A stretch of 64,000 nt of DNA, from assembly GCF_000732635.1 (NCBI RefSeq), contig NZ_JPMD01000023.1, positions 39,640 to 103,639 on the forward strand, in the 5' to 3' direction. The translations under genes were made by a program, and so were the position numbers. This DNA comes from Clostridium sulfidigenes. GTDB taxonomy: Bacteria; Bacillota; Clostridia; Clostridiales; Clostridiaceae. Of the stretch, positions 45,601 to 55,060 are shown one piece after another (the stretch's first letter is position 1; the number at the start of each line of letters is the position of its first letter). The notes below the pieces were generated by a model that was not told where the DNA came from, made no database searches, and worked only from the letters and a program-made list of their open reading frames with translations.

Positions 45601-46938
45601 TTTAAAGCAGGAACCATAGGAACTATTGCAGATAAGACTGCCTATGGATATGTTAAAAAGTATTTAGATGAAAGAGATATAAATACTACTAATGCAGAAA
45701 TAGAAAGATTAACTATTGGATGTACTGGGGTAAAGAGAACTTCAGGGCAACACCCAGGAGGAATTATGGTTGTACCTAGTGATAATGAAATATTTAATTT
45801 TTGCCCAATACAACATCCTGCAGATGATCCAAAATCAGATATAATAACAACTCACTTTGATTATCACTCTATTAGTGGTAGACTTTTAAAACTTGATATA
45901 CTAGGCCATGACGATCCTACTATGCTTAGGATGCTTCAAGATTTAACTGGAATAAGTCCTCAAAGTGTACCTTTATCTGACCCAAAGGTTTTGAGTCTTT
46001 TCACAGGGACAGAAGCTCTTGGCATAACTCCTGAAGAGCTGGGTTGTGAAGTTGGATGTTATGGTGTTCCAGAGTTTGGAACTAAATTTGTTAGACAGAT
46101 GCTATTAGATACAAAACCACAAACATTTTCTGACCTAGTTAGAATTTCTGGTCTTTCTCATGGTACTGACGTATGGCTTAATAATGCTCAATATTATATA
46201 AAAGAAGGATATACTACCCTTAAAGATTGTATATCTACCAGAGATGATATTATGGTTTATCTTATATATAAAGGACTTCCGCCCAAGACTGCGTTTACCA
46301 TCATGGAGAAGGTTAGGAAAGGAAAGGGTGTATCAGAAGAGTTTGAAGCCATAATGAGAGAACATAATGTTCCAGATTGGTATATAGAGTCCTGTAAAAA
46401 AATTAAATATATGTTTCCTAAAGGTCATGCCGTTGCCTATGTAATGATGGCTATGAGAATAGCTTATTTTAAGGTTCATCACCCAAAGGCTTACTATGCA
46501 ACTTATTTTACTGTTAGAGCAGACGATTTTGATGGTGATTTAGTTATAAAGGGTGAAGAAGCAATGAAAGATACTATGGATGAATTAAATGCTTTGGGGA
46601 ACAATATAGGTACGAAAGAAAAAGGTCTTCTTACCACCTTAGAACTTTGTTATGAAATGTACAAAAGAGGTATAAAATTTCTACCCGTAGATGTATATAA
46701 ATCAGAGGCTGTAAAATTTACAATAGAAGGAGATAATATAAGAATTCCTTTAAGTGGACTTACTGGAGTAGGGGAAAATGCAGCAAAGGCTATAGCAGAA
46801 GCTAGAAATCATGGAGAATTTATATCTAAGGAAGATCTTCGTATAAGAAGTAAAGCTACAAAGACTGTAGTAGAAGCTTTGGCAAATCACGGAGCCATAG
46901 GGGATTTACCAGAAACAAATCAATTAAGTCTTTTTTAA
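42607..46938 (+). CDS. polC: DNA polymerase III PolC-type alpha subunit
   Basis: A 1443-residue replicative polymerase of the Gram-positive type. Order of domains: N-terminal and OB parts (1-340), PHP start [16 protein letters not shown] (about 348), inserted 3'-5' exonuclease with [12 protein letters not shown] (D435, E437) and [10 protein letters not shown], and the rest of PHP. A zinc-binding segment (CPNCKNSEF and CEKCG, about 919-945) precedes the palm with [11 protein letters not shown] (D972, D974). The C-terminus holds the fingers and clamp-binding QLSLF at the very end. Length is normal. It is last in the dxr-rasP-ispG-polC unit. Confidence 0.98.
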   Translation: MTLSELLGYDSRLPIYEDIIINKVQYLKQSEMVKVVLKHKSPLDDPMKENICNLIKDKLCDLGTIDILWYRDVEHVALEDVVGEYWIDVINSLASSFPSAKTSLLKAVKKLENDRINIGISNEFISKMLCHKNIDRLIQSEIYNMFNIKVEVKIYYDESAIEEDYILEKQIEEKRIVSDIIANSPKISSRSSDKAKEKPKETKGDKKASPWKENYRKSKEPLDDNVVYGNRNINEETTEMCELNMGSGRVAVAGDVFKVNIFEAKSGKIYPSLYITDYTSSITIKIYPRSNEEVEKLLEELKPGVCCKVYGEVEIDRFSKDLVLNAKSIVKLKPSERMDGCEVKRIELHAHTTMSSMDAVVTPSNLIAKAAKWGHKAIAITDHGVAQAFPEAMDAGKKHNIKIIYGIEGYLVNDGVGIATGCRGIDFNSSFVVFDIETTGFSSHQDRIIEIGAVKIENGHVIDSFNELINPEMRIPYKITELTGISNDMVKGCKTIEDVLPRFLDFVGSSVVVAHNAEFDTGFIKSKCRNLGLQFKNGIIDTLPLARFLFPQLKKHKLNVICEHLKISLENHHRAVDDAKATGDILLKSFDMLREKGFNNLDGVNKEYLKSFDVKKAPTYHVIILAKNQSGLKNLYKLISFSNLDYYQRRPRLPKSLIEEYREGLIIGSACEAGEIFKGVLAGRSLEDMEHIVEFYDYLEVQPIGNNEFLIKKNMVKDEEGLRDLNRRVCELGDFYNKKVVATGDVHFLEPRDEVFRRILMAGKGFDDADNQPPLYFKTTTEMLREFSYLGEEKAMEIVVENPEYIQNLVGEVKPIPDETYAPKIEGAEDDIRNMTLNKVKSIYGDNLPEVIQKRLDKELNSIINNGYAVLYLIAQKLVAKSISDGYLVGSRGSVGSSFVATMSDITEVNGLPPHYVCPNCKNSEFILDGSIGSGVDLPDKNCEKCGTPYIKDGHDIPFETFLGFEGDKEPDIDLNFSGDNQGDIHRYTEVLFGKGHTFKAGTIGTIADKTAYGYVKKYLDERDINTTNAEIERLTIGCTGVKRTSGQHPGGIMVVPSDNEIFNFCPIQHPADDPKSDIITTHFDYHSISGRLLKLDILGHDDPTMLRMLQDLTGISPQSVPLSDPKVLSLFTGTEALGITPEELGCEVGCYGVPEFGTKFVRQMLLDTKPQTFSDLVRISGLSHGTDVWLNNAQYYIKEGYTTLKDCISTRDDIMVYLIYKGLPPKTAFTIMEKVRKGKGVSEEFEAIMREHNVPDWYIESCKKIKYMFPKGHAVAYVMMAMRIAYFKVHHPKAYYATYFTVRADDFDGDLVIKGEEAMKDTMDELNALGNNIGTKEKGLLTTLELCYEMYKRGIKFLPVDVYKSEAVKFTIEGDNIRIPLSGLTGVGENAAKAIAEARNHGEFISKEDLRIRSKATKTVVEALANHGAIGDLPETNQLSLF

Positions 46939-46980
46939 CAACTGTTTATTTAAATAATTTAAGTTAGGTGCCATTTCATT

Positions 46981-47098
46981 AACAGAGTTCTTAGCTTCTT
47001 TGAAGCTTAGAAATCGTTATCCAGGGACGTAGCAGCTCTTTACTCCAATTTTAAATAAAATGGGAGTATTAGAGATGGTAGTCATCGGTATAAATACC
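46981..47098 (+). ncRNA. Three-copy structured element, copy C
   Basis: The first hairpin TTCTTAGCTTC/GAAGCTTAGAA (46988-46998, 47002-47012) has the same single T-T mismatch as copy A. The core ATCGTTATCCAGGGACGTAG is identical to copy A. The second hairpin is closed by CTCT/AGAG and TACTCC/GGAGTA (47041-47046, 47063-47068), and GTCATCGG is at 47081-47088. TTATCC (47017-47022) can pair with GGTATAA with one bulge, and GGTAT/ATACC (47087-47098) forms a competing hairpin. The distance from TTATCC to GTCATCGG is 64 nt, equal to copy B. Confidence 0.6.
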
Positions 47099-47116
47099 TC
47101 AAAGGAGCTAAAACCA

Positions 47117-47145
47117 TTGCATAATGAAAATAGCTATGATATAAT
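47117..47145 (+). promoter_or_regulatory. Predicted strong promoter of the rimP-nusA-infB operon
   Basis: TTGCAT (47117-47122), 17-bp spacer, TATAAT (47140-47145). It makes a leader of about 310 nt before rimP. Confidence 0.75.
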
Positions 47146-47183
47146 TGTACTTAATGAGCTAGTTATTATGATAATCTTTGAGG

Positions 47184-47390
47184 GAGAGTAGGATTTATGC
47201 CTACTCTCTATTTATTAAAACGCAACCCCAAGTTGCGTTTTAATTATAAAGTGAACCTTAGTTTGAACTAAGGCTTTACATCTCACTAAAGCTAGTTGAA
47301 CTCATACCTTAAAGGGTACTGTGGTAATGTAAATATTATCCCATGACTATTTGACCAAATACTTTCAACTTCATAAAAAGATGGAAGTTG
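47184..47390 (+). promoter_or_regulatory. Multi-hairpin leader of rimP-nusA
   Basis: Perfect hairpins GAGAGTAGG/CCTACTCTC (47184-47208), AAAACGCAAC/GTTGCGTTTT (47217-47241), CCTTAGTT/AACTAAGG (47256-47273) and CAACTTC/GAAGTTG (47366-47390). The second has a T-rich end (TTTTAATT) and could be a terminator or attenuator. NusA is itself a termination factor, and control of its operon in the leader is known in E. coli; the same here is inference. Confidence 0.5.
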
Positions 47391-47462
47391 TGTAGCAATA
47401 AAAAATATTAAGTTTATTACTAAAGATTTAAAGTAAATATAATAAAAAGGAGGAAATGTATT

Positions 47463-47924
47463 ATGAACAGTAGCGGTGTTGTGGAAAAACTCCATAGTAA
47501 AATTACTAATATAGTAGAAAAACTCGGATTTGAACTTTATCACTTAGAATATGTACGTGAAGGCGGACAAAATATTTTAAGAGTTTTTATAGATAATGAA
47601 AAAGGCGTTGCGTTGGATAACTGTGTAGAAGTAAGTAAGGCTGTTGGAGAAATGCTAGATAAAGAAGAGCCTATAACAGAAGAATATAATTTAGAAGTAT
47701 CATCTCCAGGTATATTTAGAACCTTATATACAAAAGAACATTTTAATAAGTATATAAATCATGATGTAGCTGTAAAACTTTCAGCATTATTTGAAGGAAA
47801 GAAAAAATATGAAGGGATATTGAAGGGGTTTGATAGCGAAAACTTAATGTTAGAAATCAATGACAATGAAGTTGCAATACCAATGTCAAAGGTTTCTTTA
47901 GTTACGTTAAACCCAACTTTATAA
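47463..47924 (+). CDS. rimP: Ribosome maturation factor RimP
   Basis: A 153-residue 30S assembly factor (YlxS). It has the N-terminal alpha-beta domain with FELYHLEYVREGGQNILRVFID (split) and the EEYNLEVSSPGIFRTL segment, followed by an SH3-like C-terminal domain (KKYEGILKGFDSENLMLEI). The ribosome binding site AAGGAGG is 7-13 nt upstream. It begins the conserved rimP-nusA-ylxR-ylxQ-infB order. Confidence 0.96.
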   Translation: MNSSGVVEKLHSKITNIVEKLGFELYHLEYVREGGQNILRVFIDNEKGVALDNCVEVSKAVGEMLDKEEPITEEYNLEVSSPGIFRTLYTKEHFNKYINHDVAVKLSALFEGKKKYEGILKGFDSENLMLEINDNEVAIPMSKVSLVTLNPTL

Positions 47925-47940
47925 GGAGGATATAAATATA

Positions 47941-49026
47941 ATGAGCACCGGATTTAAGGAAGAATTTATAGATGCTGTAAAACAACTAGTTGTTGAAAAA
48001 GGAATTAGTGAGGAAATGCTTTTTACTACTATAGAGGATGCTTTAGTAGCAGCATATAAGAAAAATTTTGCAAAGTCTCATGCCAAGGAGCAAAACGTAA
48101 GAGTATGGGTTAATAGAGATACAGGAGAAACTCATGTATACTCATTAAAAGAAGTTGTAGAAGAAGTATATGATGATGTAATAGAAATATCCTTAGAGGA
48201 TGCTAGAGAAATCAGTGCCAAATATAACTTAGAAGATATTGCGGAAATTGAAGTTACTCCAAGAGATTTTGGAAGAGTTGCCGCTCAAGCTGCGAAGCAA
48301 GTTGTTATTCAAAGAATTAAGGAAGCTGAAAGAACTCTTATATATAATGAATTTATAACTAAGGAATTTGACATAATAACAGGTATAGTTCTAAGAAAAG
48401 ATAGAGGAAATGTATTTATAGATCTAGGTAAACTAGAAGCTGTATTAGGCCCAAATGAGCAAATGCCAGGAGAATCTTATATATTTAATGAGAAATTAAA
48501 GCTATATATAGTAGAAGTAAAGAAAAGTTCTAAGGGACCACAAATTGTAGTTTCAAGAACACACCCAGGCCTTGTAAAAAGATTATTTGAGTTAGAAGTT
48601 CCGGAAATATACAGTGGAATTGTAGAAATAAAAAGTATAGCTAGAGAAGCAGGTTCAAGAACTAAAATAGCTGTATGGTCTAATGATGAAGAAGTAGATC
48701 CTATGGGAGCTTGTGTTGGACCTAAAGGAATTAGAGTTCAAAACATAGTAAATGAACTTAGAAATGAAAAGATTGATATAATAAAGTGGAGTAAGTTACC
48801 AGAAGAGTATATTGCTCATGCGCTAAGTCCAGCTAAAGTTCTATCAGTTGATGTAGATGAGGATGGAAAGAGTGCTAAGGTTGTAGTAGATGATAATCAA
48901 TTATCATTAGCCATAGGTAAGGAAGGTCAAAATGTTAGATTAGCAGCAAGACTTACTGGATGGAAAATAGATATTAAGAGTAAGAGTCAAGCTGAAAGCT
49001 TACAAAACGAAGAAAGTAACCTTTAA
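47941..49026 (+). CDS. nusA: Transcription termination/antitermination protein NusA
   Basis: A 361-residue NusA, the short Firmicute form without the C-terminal acidic repeats of E. coli. The N-terminal RNA polymerase-binding domain (1-130) is followed by S1 (about 132-200, TGIVLRKDRGNVFIDLGK), KH1 (GACVGPKGIRVQNIV) and KH2 (LAIGKEGQNVRLAARLTGW). NusA promotes pausing, intrinsic termination and rRNA antitermination. The start follows AAGGAGG (47924-47930). rnpM follows after 16 nt. Confidence 0.97.
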   Translation: MSTGFKEEFIDAVKQLVVEKGISEEMLFTTIEDALVAAYKKNFAKSHAKEQNVRVWVNRDTGETHVYSLKEVVEEVYDDVIEISLEDAREISAKYNLEDIAEIEVTPRDFGRVAAQAAKQVVIQRIKEAERTLIYNEFITKEFDIITGIVLRKDRGNVFIDLGKLEAVLGPNEQMPGESYIFNEKLKLYIVEVKKSSKGPQIVVSRTHPGLVKRLFELEVPEIYSGIVEIKSIAREAGSRTKIAVWSNDEEVDPMGACVGPKGIRVQNIVNELRNEKIDIIKWSKLPEEYIAHALSPAKVLSVDVDEDGKSAKVVVDDNQLSLAIGKEGQNVRLAARLTGWKIDIKSKSQAESLQNEESNL

Positions 49027-49042
49027 AGGTAGGTGATATTTT

Positions 49043-49312
49043 ATGAAGGTAAAAAAGATACCTCAAAGAATGTGCACAGGATGCATGGAAATGAAACCTA
49101 AGAAGGAACTTATAAGAGTTGTTAAAAATAAGGAAAATGAGATATCTATAGATTTACATGGTAAAAAACCTGGTCGTGGAGCCTATATCTGCAGAAATAT
49201 TCAATGTTTAGAAAAAGCCGTAAAGACTAAAAGACTAGAAAGAAATCTAGAAACTAAGATAAATGATGAAATATATGATAAACTAAAGGAAGAGATAGTT
49301 AATGCAGAATAA
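49043..49312 (+). CDS. rnpM: YlxR/RnpM family RNA-binding protein
   Basis: An 89-residue protein of the YlxR (DUF448) family, which B. subtilis work has linked to RNase P regulation (renamed RnpM). Signatures are RMCTGCMEMKPKKELIRVVK and GKKPGRGAYIC. The basic surface fits RNA binding. It is always found after nusA in Firmicutes. It starts with AGGTGAT (49028-49034) before its ATG, and its stop overlaps ylxQ by 11 nt. Confidence 0.93.
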   Translation: MKVKKIPQRMCTGCMEMKPKKELIRVVKNKENEISIDLHGKKPGRGAYICRNIQCLEKAVKTKRLERNLETKINDEIYDKLKEEIVNAE

Positions 49313-49616
49313 ATTTTTAAGTTTTCTAGGAATTGCAAAAAAATCTAGAAACTTAGTAGAAGGATATAATGGATGTGAAGAAGAGATAAAAAGAAATAAA
49401 ATCCATCTATGTATTTTATCCTTAGAGTGTTCAGAAAACACTAAGAAAAAATTTGAAAAATACTGTGATGACAGAAGAGTGCCTGTAATAGGAAATATAC
49501 CTAAAAATGAATTGGGTATGGCCATAGGTAGAGAAGAAATCAATGTGTTAGCAGTAAGAGATGAAAAAATTTGTGAAAATTTAATAAAGTTATGGAAAGA
49601 GAATTACGGAATGTAA
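49302..49616 (+). CDS. ylxQ: L7Ae family ribosomal-protein-like YlxQ
   Basis: A 104-residue member of the L7Ae/L30e/S12e/Gadd45 fold, expected to bind kink-turn RNA. Features: [40 protein letters not shown] and the [17 protein letters not shown] segment. It overlaps rnpM by 11 nt and lies just before infB, its usual place. The physiological RNA target is not settled. Confidence 0.92.
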   Translation: MQNKFLSFLGIAKKSRNLVEGYNGCEEEIKRNKIHLCILSLECSENTKKKFEKYCDDRRVPVIGNIPKNELGMAIGREEINVLAVRDEKICENLIKLWKENYGM

Positions 49617-49633
49617 ATTCGGGGGTGAAAGTT

Positions 49634-51718
49634 TTGTCGAAAATAAGAATATATGAGTTAGCTAAAGAATTAGAAGTTACAAACAAGGAACTTATAAGTG
49701 TATTAATGGAAGAGTTCGGTGTGGAAGCTAAGAATCACATGAGTGTCATCGATGAAGAGGATGCTGATCTTATAAAAGAGCTATATGAAGAACAGAAAAA
49801 AGAAGCAGCTGAAAAGAAAGAAATCATTGAGGAATATGAATCAAAAATCAATGAAGATATAAGTAAGCAGCAAAGAAAAAATAGCAAAATGAGAAAAGGC
49901 GGAAATAAGAGAAACGAAGAAAAAGTTGATGAAACTCCAGATGAAGTAATCGAAATGGAAGAAACTATCGTTGTAAAAGACTTAGCTGATAAGCTAAAAA
50001 AACCAGTGGTAGAAGTTATAAGAGCTTTAATATTCCAAGGAGTTATGGCAAGTGTAAACCAAGAGATTGACTTTAACACAGCTGAAAAGCTTGTAGATAG
50101 CTTTGGATCTATTGCAGTATTAAAAGAGCAAAATGTTGGTGACATTGCTAAAGAACAAGAGGATGAGATTGATGAGATAGAAGACGAGGCATCAGAAGCA
50201 AAAGAAACTAAAAGACCACCAATAGTTACAGTAATGGGTCACGTTGACCACGGTAAGACATCATTACTAGATGCAATAAAGAAATCTAAAGTTACAGCAA
50301 CAGAAGCTGGTGGAATTACTCAACACATAGGTGCTTATACTGTAGATGTAAATGGTGAGAGAATTACCTTCCTTGATACTCCAGGTCACGAAGCTTTTAC
50401 TTCTATGAGAGCTAGAGGAGCTCAAGTTACAGATATAGTTATATTAGTAGTAGCAGCAGATGATGGAATTATGCCACAAACTGTTGAAGCTATAAATCAC
50501 TGTAAAGCTGCAGAAGTACCTATGATTATAGCTATAAATAAAATGGATAAAGAAAGTGCAAATCCAGATAGGGTTAAGCAAGAGTTAACAGAATATGGAT
50601 TAGTATCTGAAGATTGGGGTGGAGATACTATATGTGTACCAGTATCTGCTCACACTAAGGAAGGCTTAGATAATCTTCTTGAAATGATTACAATAAATGC
50701 TGAAATGTTAGAATTAAAAGCTGATGCTAACAGAAGAGCTAAAGGAACAGTTATAGAAGCTAAATTAGATAAAGGTAGAGGACCTGTAGCTAGTATACTA
50801 GTTCAAAATGGAACTTTAAAATCAGGAGATTCTATAATAGTTGGAACTACTTATGGTAGAATCAGAGCAATGATTGATGATAAAGGTAAAACTACAAAAG
50901 CAGCTGGCCCTTCTATGCCAGTAGAAATATTAGGACTTTCAGAAGTTCCAGCAGCAGGAGATAGATTTACTGTTGTTAGAGATGAAAAGACAGCTAGAAT
51001 AATGGCAGAATCAAGAAAAGAAAAGATTAGACAAGATCATTTCCAAACCTCTAATAGAGTGTCTATGGAAAATCTATATAACCAAATCCAAGAAGGTAAG
51101 GTTAAAGAATTAAGCGTAATAGTTAAGGCTGATGTTCAAGGTTCAGCAGAAGCTGTTAAACAATCCATAGAAAAGCTTTCTACAGATAACGTAAAAGTTA
51201 GAGTTATCCACGGAGCAGTTGGAGCTATAACTGAAACAGACGTATCTCTAGCTTATGCTTCTAATGCTATTATTATTGGTTTCAACGTAAGACCAGACAA
51301 TAATGCTATTACAGTTGCAGAAAGAGATAATGTAGAAATTAAAACTTATAGAATTATCTATGATGCTTTGGATGATATTAAATCAGCAATGATTGGTATG
51401 CTTGAACCTGAATACAAAGAAGTTATCACTGGACGTTGTGAAGCAAGACAGGTATATAAAATTTCTAACGTTGGGACTATAGCAGGATGTTATGTTCTTA
51501 ATGGAAAGATAACAAGAAACTGTAAAGTTAGAGTACTAAGAGATGGTATAGTAATTACAGAATCTACTCTTGCATCTTTAAAGAGATTTAAAGATGACGT
51601 TAAAGAGGCAGCAGCTGGATACGAATGTGGACTTAGCATTGAGAAATTCAATGATATAAAAGAAGGAGACATTATAGAAGGCTATATCATGGAAGAAATT
51701 AAACCAAAACAATTGTAA
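49634..51718 (+). CDS. infB: Translation initiation factor IF-2
   Basis: A 694-residue IF-2 that brings fMet-tRNA to the ribosome. The N-terminal segment is [18 protein letters not shown], followed by a charged linker and the second IF2_N domain ([17 protein letters not shown]). The GTPase has G1 GHVDHGKT (202-209), DTPGHEAF and NKMD, and domains II-IV follow. I chose the TTG at 49634 after GGGGGTGA (49621-49628); in-frame ATG 49592 lies inside ylxQ. The length suits the short Firmicute form. Confidence 0.96.
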   Translation: MSKIRIYELAKELEVTNKELISVLMEEFGVEAKNHMSVIDEEDADLIKELYEEQKKEAAEKKEIIEEYESKINEDISKQQRKNSKMRKGGNKRNEEKVDETPDEVIEMEETIVVKDLADKLKKPVVEVIRALIFQGVMASVNQEIDFNTAEKLVDSFGSIAVLKEQNVGDIAKEQEDEIDEIEDEASEAKETKRPPIVTVMGHVDHGKTSLLDAIKKSKVTATEAGGITQHIGAYTVDVNGERITFLDTPGHEAFTSMRARGAQVTDIVILVVAADDGIMPQTVEAINHCKAAEVPMIIAINKMDKESANPDRVKQELTEYGLVSEDWGGDTICVPVSAHTKEGLDNLLEMITINAEMLELKADANRRAKGTVIEAKLDKGRGPVASILVQNGTLKSGDSIIVGTTYGRIRAMIDDKGKTTKAAGPSMPVEILGLSEVPAAGDRFTVVRDEKTARIMAESRKEKIRQDHFQTSNRVSMENLYNQIQEGKVKELSVIVKADVQGSAEAVKQSIEKLSTDNVKVRVIHGAVGAITETDVSLAYASNAIIIGFNVRPDNNAITVAERDNVEIKTYRIIYDALDDIKSAMIGMLEPEYKEVITGRCEARQVYKISNVGTIAGCYVLNGKITRNCKVRVLRDGIVITESTLASLKRFKDDVKEAAAGYECGLSIEKFNDIKEGDIIEGYIMEEIKPKQL

Positions 51719-51736
51719 TAGGAAGGAGTGATCTCC

Positions 51737-52099
51737 ATGGCTAACTATAGAGGCGGCAGAATCAATGAAGAGATAAAAAAAGATGTTAGCAACACTATTC
51801 AAAACAAAATAAAGGATCCTAGACTTACAGCAATGGTAAGTGTAACAGATGTAGAAGTAACAAGAGACTTAAGCTATGCTAAAGTATTTGTTAGTATATT
51901 TGGTACAGAGGATCAAAAGACAGATGCTCTTAAAATTCTTAAAAGCTCAACAGGCTTTATAAGAAAAGAGATAGGAAAAAATGTTAAGTTAAGACATGTT
52001 CCAGAAGTTATCATAGAGTTAGACACAACTTTAGATAAAGCTAATCATTTAGAGTCTTTATTTAGAAAGATAAAGGAGAATGATTCTAATGATAACTAG
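51737..52099 (+). CDS. rbfA: Ribosome-binding factor A
   Basis: A 120-residue KH-like 30S maturation factor needed for 16S 5'-end processing and cold growth. Signatures: MANYRGGRINEEIKKDVSNT at the start, DPRLTAMVSVTDVEVTRDLSYAKVFVS (split) and LRHVPEVIIELDTTLDKA. I chose the ATG at 51737 after GGAAGGAG (51721-51728). The ylxP gene found before rbfA in B. subtilis is absent. The end overlaps nrnA by 11 nt. Confidence 0.96.
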   Translation: MANYRGGRINEEIKKDVSNTIQNKIKDPRLTAMVSVTDVEVTRDLSYAKVFVSIFGTEDQKTDALKILKSSTGFIRKEIGKNVKLRHVPEVIIELDTTLDKANHLESLFRKIKENDSNDN

Positions 52100-53063
52100 G
52101 AATATAGTAGATATCATAGAGAAAAGTAATTCCATAGGAATTACTTTTCATCAATCACCAGATGGTGATTCTCTAGGAAGTGCCACAGCCCTACTTCAAG
52201 GGCTGAGGGCACTTAATAAAGAAGCATATATACTTTCAAAGGAGAAAATTTCAGATACTTTTGAGTATTTGCCTTGTAGTGAGGAAATCACAGGATTACT
52301 TCAACAGGTAAAGGATGGTACAGATTTAATAATTGTACTAGATTGTGGAGATTTCAAGAGAATAAATGCTAATTTAGATGCGGAGAATAGGCAATATAAG
52401 CTTGTAAATATAGATCACCATCTAAGTAATGAAAAGTATGGTGATTTTAATTATGTGGATATAAATTCTTCAGCAGTTGGAGAAATAATATATGACCTAT
52501 TAAATCAGTTAAAAGTAGATATTACAAAGAATATAGGTAAATCAATTTATACTTCTATTTTAACAGATACAAGTTCCTTTAAGCATTCTAATACTACAAG
52601 CAGAACTCATGAGATAGCTGGGGAAATTATTAAAACTGGAGTTAACTTTAATAAAATTCAAAGACAAGTCTTTGAAAATAAAGAATTTAATAAAGTTAAG
52701 TTCTTTGGGAAAGTCATCGATACTTTGACATTACACCTTAATAATAAAGTTGTATTTATGGAGATTAATGATGCTATGCTTAATGAAGTAGGCTTAGAAT
52801 CCATGGATTCATCCGAGGTTATTCACTTTGGAACTATGATAAGTGGAGTAGAAGTAGTAGCTTTATTTAAAGAAAGTAAGGGTGGAATAAAAGTAAGCTT
52901 AAGGTCTAAAGAAATAGTTGACGTTAGTAAAGTAGCAGAAAATTTTAATGGTGGAGGTCATAAAAGAGCTTCTGGTCTTTTTTGTGAGGGTTCCATCATT
53001 GAAGTAAAGGATAAAATATACAAAATATTAGAAGAAGAGTTGATATCTTATGATAGAAAATAA
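52089..53063 (+). CDS. nrnA: DHH/DHHA1 phosphoesterase NrnA (oligoribonuclease / pAp phosphatase)
   Basis: A 324-residue DHH-family enzyme. NrnA degrades very short RNAs and removes the 3'-phosphate of pAp. DHH motifs: FHQSPDGDSLGSATAL, IIVLDCGD, NIDHHLSNEKYGDFN; the DHHA1 RNA-binding domain ends in NFNGGGHKRASG. I chose the ATG at 52089, 9 nt after AAAGGAG (52073-52079), rather than the ATG at 52080. It sits between rbfA and truB, the clostridial arrangement, and overlaps both neighbours, so the three are tightly coupled. Confidence 0.95.
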   Translation: MITRNIVDIIEKSNSIGITFHQSPDGDSLGSATALLQGLRALNKEAYILSKEKISDTFEYLPCSEEITGLLQQVKDGTDLIIVLDCGDFKRINANLDAENRQYKLVNIDHHLSNEKYGDFNYVDINSSAVGEIIYDLLNQLKVDITKNIGKSIYTSILTDTSSFKHSNTTSRTHEIAGEIIKTGVNFNKIQRQVFENKEFNKVKFFGKVIDTLTLHLNNKVVFMEINDAMLNEVGLESMDSSEVIHFGTMISGVEVVALFKESKGGIKVSLRSKEIVDVSKVAENFNGGGHKRASGLFCEGSIIEVKDKIYKILEEELISYDRK

Positions 53064-53937
53064 TAAACCCTTTGGAGTTTTAAATATAAATAAACCTCTT
53101 GGCATTAGTTCCTTTGACGTAGTGAGAAAAATAAAAAAGCTAGCTAAAGAGAAAAAGGTCGGACATGGGGGTACCTTAGATCCCGAAGCTTGTGGTGTGC
53201 TTCCAGTATGTATAGGAAGAGCAACAAAGGCCATAGACTTTATCATGGAAGGCGAGAAAGAATATATAGCAAAGGTTAAGTTAGGAGTTGTAACAGATAC
53301 TTACGATAGAGAAGGAAAAGTACTTCGTGAGAGTAAGGTAGATTCTACAGAAGAAGAAATTACTAAGGTTATAAATAAATTTGTAGGAACTATTGCTCAA
53401 GTTCCACCTATGTATTCTGCTCTTAAACAAAATGGCAAAAAACTTTATGAGTTAGCTAGAGAAGGAAAAGAAGTCTATAGAGAGCCAAGGACAGTTACTA
53501 TCCATAGTATTGATATATTATCCATAGATAGCCCTATAATCCACATAAAAGTTAGATGTTCTAAAGGAACTTACATAAGAAGTTTATGCTATGATATAGG
53601 AGAAGAACTTGGTTGTGGAGCTATGATGTGGGAGCTAGAGAGAACAGCTACTGGTCCTTTTACTATAGATAGGAGTGTGGAACTAAAAGATTTAACAGAG
53701 GATAATATAAATAATTATATTATTTCCTTAGATGAAGTATTTAGTAAGTTTCCTAAACTTGTAGTTAATGAAAAGTTTGAAAGGTTAATATTAAATGGTG
53801 TAACCATAAATGATAGAACTCTTTTAAATAGAATTGAAAAGTTTTGCAAATATGCAGTATACAACAATTCAAATAAGCTTATAGGAATTGGAGCAGAAAG
53901 CGATTCAGGATTTAAATTAATAAAACTTTTTCTTTAG
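53050..53937 (+). CDS. truB: tRNA pseudouridine(55) synthase TruB
   Basis: A 295-residue enzyme that makes pseudouridine 55 in the T loop of tRNAs. It opens FGVLNINKPLGISSFDVVRKI, with the catalytic Asp44 in GGTLDPEACGVLPV; YDREGKV, PPMYSALKQNGKKLYELAREG (split) and CSKGTYIRSLCYDIGEELG are also diagnostic. The C-terminal domain is somewhat diverged. The ATG at 53050 overlaps the nrnA end by 14 nt. Confidence 0.97.
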   Translation: MIENNKPFGVLNINKPLGISSFDVVRKIKKLAKEKKVGHGGTLDPEACGVLPVCIGRATKAIDFIMEGEKEYIAKVKLGVVTDTYDREGKVLRESKVDSTEEEITKVINKFVGTIAQVPPMYSALKQNGKKLYELAREGKEVYREPRTVTIHSIDILSIDSPIIHIKVRCSKGTYIRSLCYDIGEELGCGAMMWELERTATGPFTIDRSVELKDLTEDNINNYIISLDEVFSKFPKLVVNEKFERLILNGVTINDRTLLNRIEKFCKYAVYNNSNKLIGIGAESDSGFKLIKLFL

Positions 53938-53948
53938 GGGATATATTT

Positions 53949-54914
53949 ATGAAAATTATACAAGATAATTTTAATGAAGTCATTGAAACTCCTAGTATAA
54001 TTGTTCTGGGAAGTTTTGATGGTATACATAGTGGTCATAGAGAATTAATTAATAGTGCTAAGGAATTAGCAGAGAAGATTAAATTAACTAAAAAGATAGA
54101 AGATGTAGAGGTCATGGTATGTACCTTTAAAAATCATCCTTTGTCTGTTGTTAATAAAGAGATTTGTCCAAAACTAATAATGAGCAATGAAGAGAAAGCT
54201 ATTTTATTTGAAAAACTTCAAGTGAATATATTAAATTTTATGGAATTTAATAAGGAATTCATGTCAATTTCACCAGAACAATTTATTAATAGTTTAAAGA
54301 AGCATTATAATGCTAAAGGTATAGTAGTTGGCTTTAATTATCGTTTTGGATATAAAAATTTAGGTGATGTAGGGATTCTTAAAAAATATAGTGAAATATT
54401 AGACTATGAACTTTTTGTAGTAGAGCCCATAACTTCAGATGGAGAAGTGGTAAGTAGCTCTGCCATTAGACATAATCTTCAAGAAGGAAATATAGAAAGA
54501 GCTAATAAGTTTCTTGGTAGACCATTTATGTTAAGTGGAAATATAATTAAGGGTAAGCAGATAGGTAGAACTATGGGATTCCCTACTGTAAACTTAAATT
54601 ATGATAAAAAATTCGTAGTACCTAAGGGTGGAGTTTATGGAACTATTGTAGAGTATAAAAACTGCTTTTATAAAGCCATAACTAATATTGGATACAATCC
54701 GACCCTAGAAGGTAGTAAATTAAGTATTGAAACTAATATTTTAAATTTTGATAAAAATATATATGGAGAAGAAATTAAACTATATTTTATAGAGAAAATA
54801 AGAGAAGAAAAAAGATTTGGATCCATTGATGAACTGAAGAATCAACTATCCAAGGATAAAAATTATGTAAATGGCAAGAATTATTCTATATATATAGATA
54901 AAATTCCTAAATAA
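53949..54914 (+). CDS. ribF: Bifunctional riboflavin kinase / FAD synthetase
   Basis: A 321-residue enzyme that makes FMN and then FAD. The N-terminal adenylyltransferase has SFDGIHSGHRELI (HxGH type) and VSSSAIRHNLQEGNIE; the C-terminal riboflavin kinase domain has GRTMGFPTVNL and VYGTIVEYKN. The start follows TAGGGG (53936-53941), 11 nt after truB. This ends the rimP-to-ribF operon, as the rpsO promoter follows. No clear terminator is visible in the 30 nt after the stop. Confidence 0.96.
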   Translation: MKIIQDNFNEVIETPSIIVLGSFDGIHSGHRELINSAKELAEKIKLTKKIEDVEVMVCTFKNHPLSVVNKEICPKLIMSNEEKAILFEKLQVNILNFMEFNKEFMSISPEQFINSLKKHYNAKGIVVGFNYRFGYKNLGDVGILKKYSEILDYELFVVEPITSDGEVVSSSAIRHNLQEGNIERANKFLGRPFMLSGNIIKGKQIGRTMGFPTVNLNYDKKFVVPKGGVYGTIVEYKNCFYKAITNIGYNPTLEGSKLSIETNILNFDKNIYGEEIKLYFIEKIREEKRFGSIDELKNQLSKDKNYVNGKNYSIYIDKIPK

Positions 54915-54947
54915 CTAATTTTTACAAATTTTTAATTAGTTTTTCTA

Positions 54948-54976
54948 TTTACAAAATAAATTTAGTTTGATATAAT
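54948..54976 (+). promoter_or_regulatory. Predicted promoter of rpsO
   Basis: TTTACA (54948-54953), 17-bp spacer, TATAAT (54971-54976), giving a leader of about 78 nt. Confidence 0.7.
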
Positions 54977-54982
54977 TTCATA

Positions 54983-55060
54983 TGAACCTTATGCTATGTA
55001 TTCTGAATGCCAACGGGGTACATGGCATATGGCGATTTAACTATTGGAGGTGCATACAAT
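54983..55060 (+). promoter_or_regulatory. Structured leader of rpsO (S15 leader candidate)
   Basis: ATGCCA/TGGCAT (about 55007-55012, 55022-55027) form a stem around the loop ACGGGGTACA, followed by CATATGGCG and the ribosome binding site TTGGAGGTG (55044-55052). S15 is known to control its own translation through varied leader structures in many bacteria. Whether this is such a site is inference from position and pairing. Confidence 0.4.

Larger units (their letters stand above)
46939..47462. other. Gene-free region between polC and rimP
   Basis: 524 nt without a supported gene. In order it contains copy C of the three-copy element (46981-47098), a strong promoter (47117-47145), and a leader with at least four hairpins (47184-47390). 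It ends in the rimP ribosome binding site AAGGAGGAAA (47448-47457). No clear terminator for polC is seen before copy C, so polC transcripts may run into it. Confidence 0.7.
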
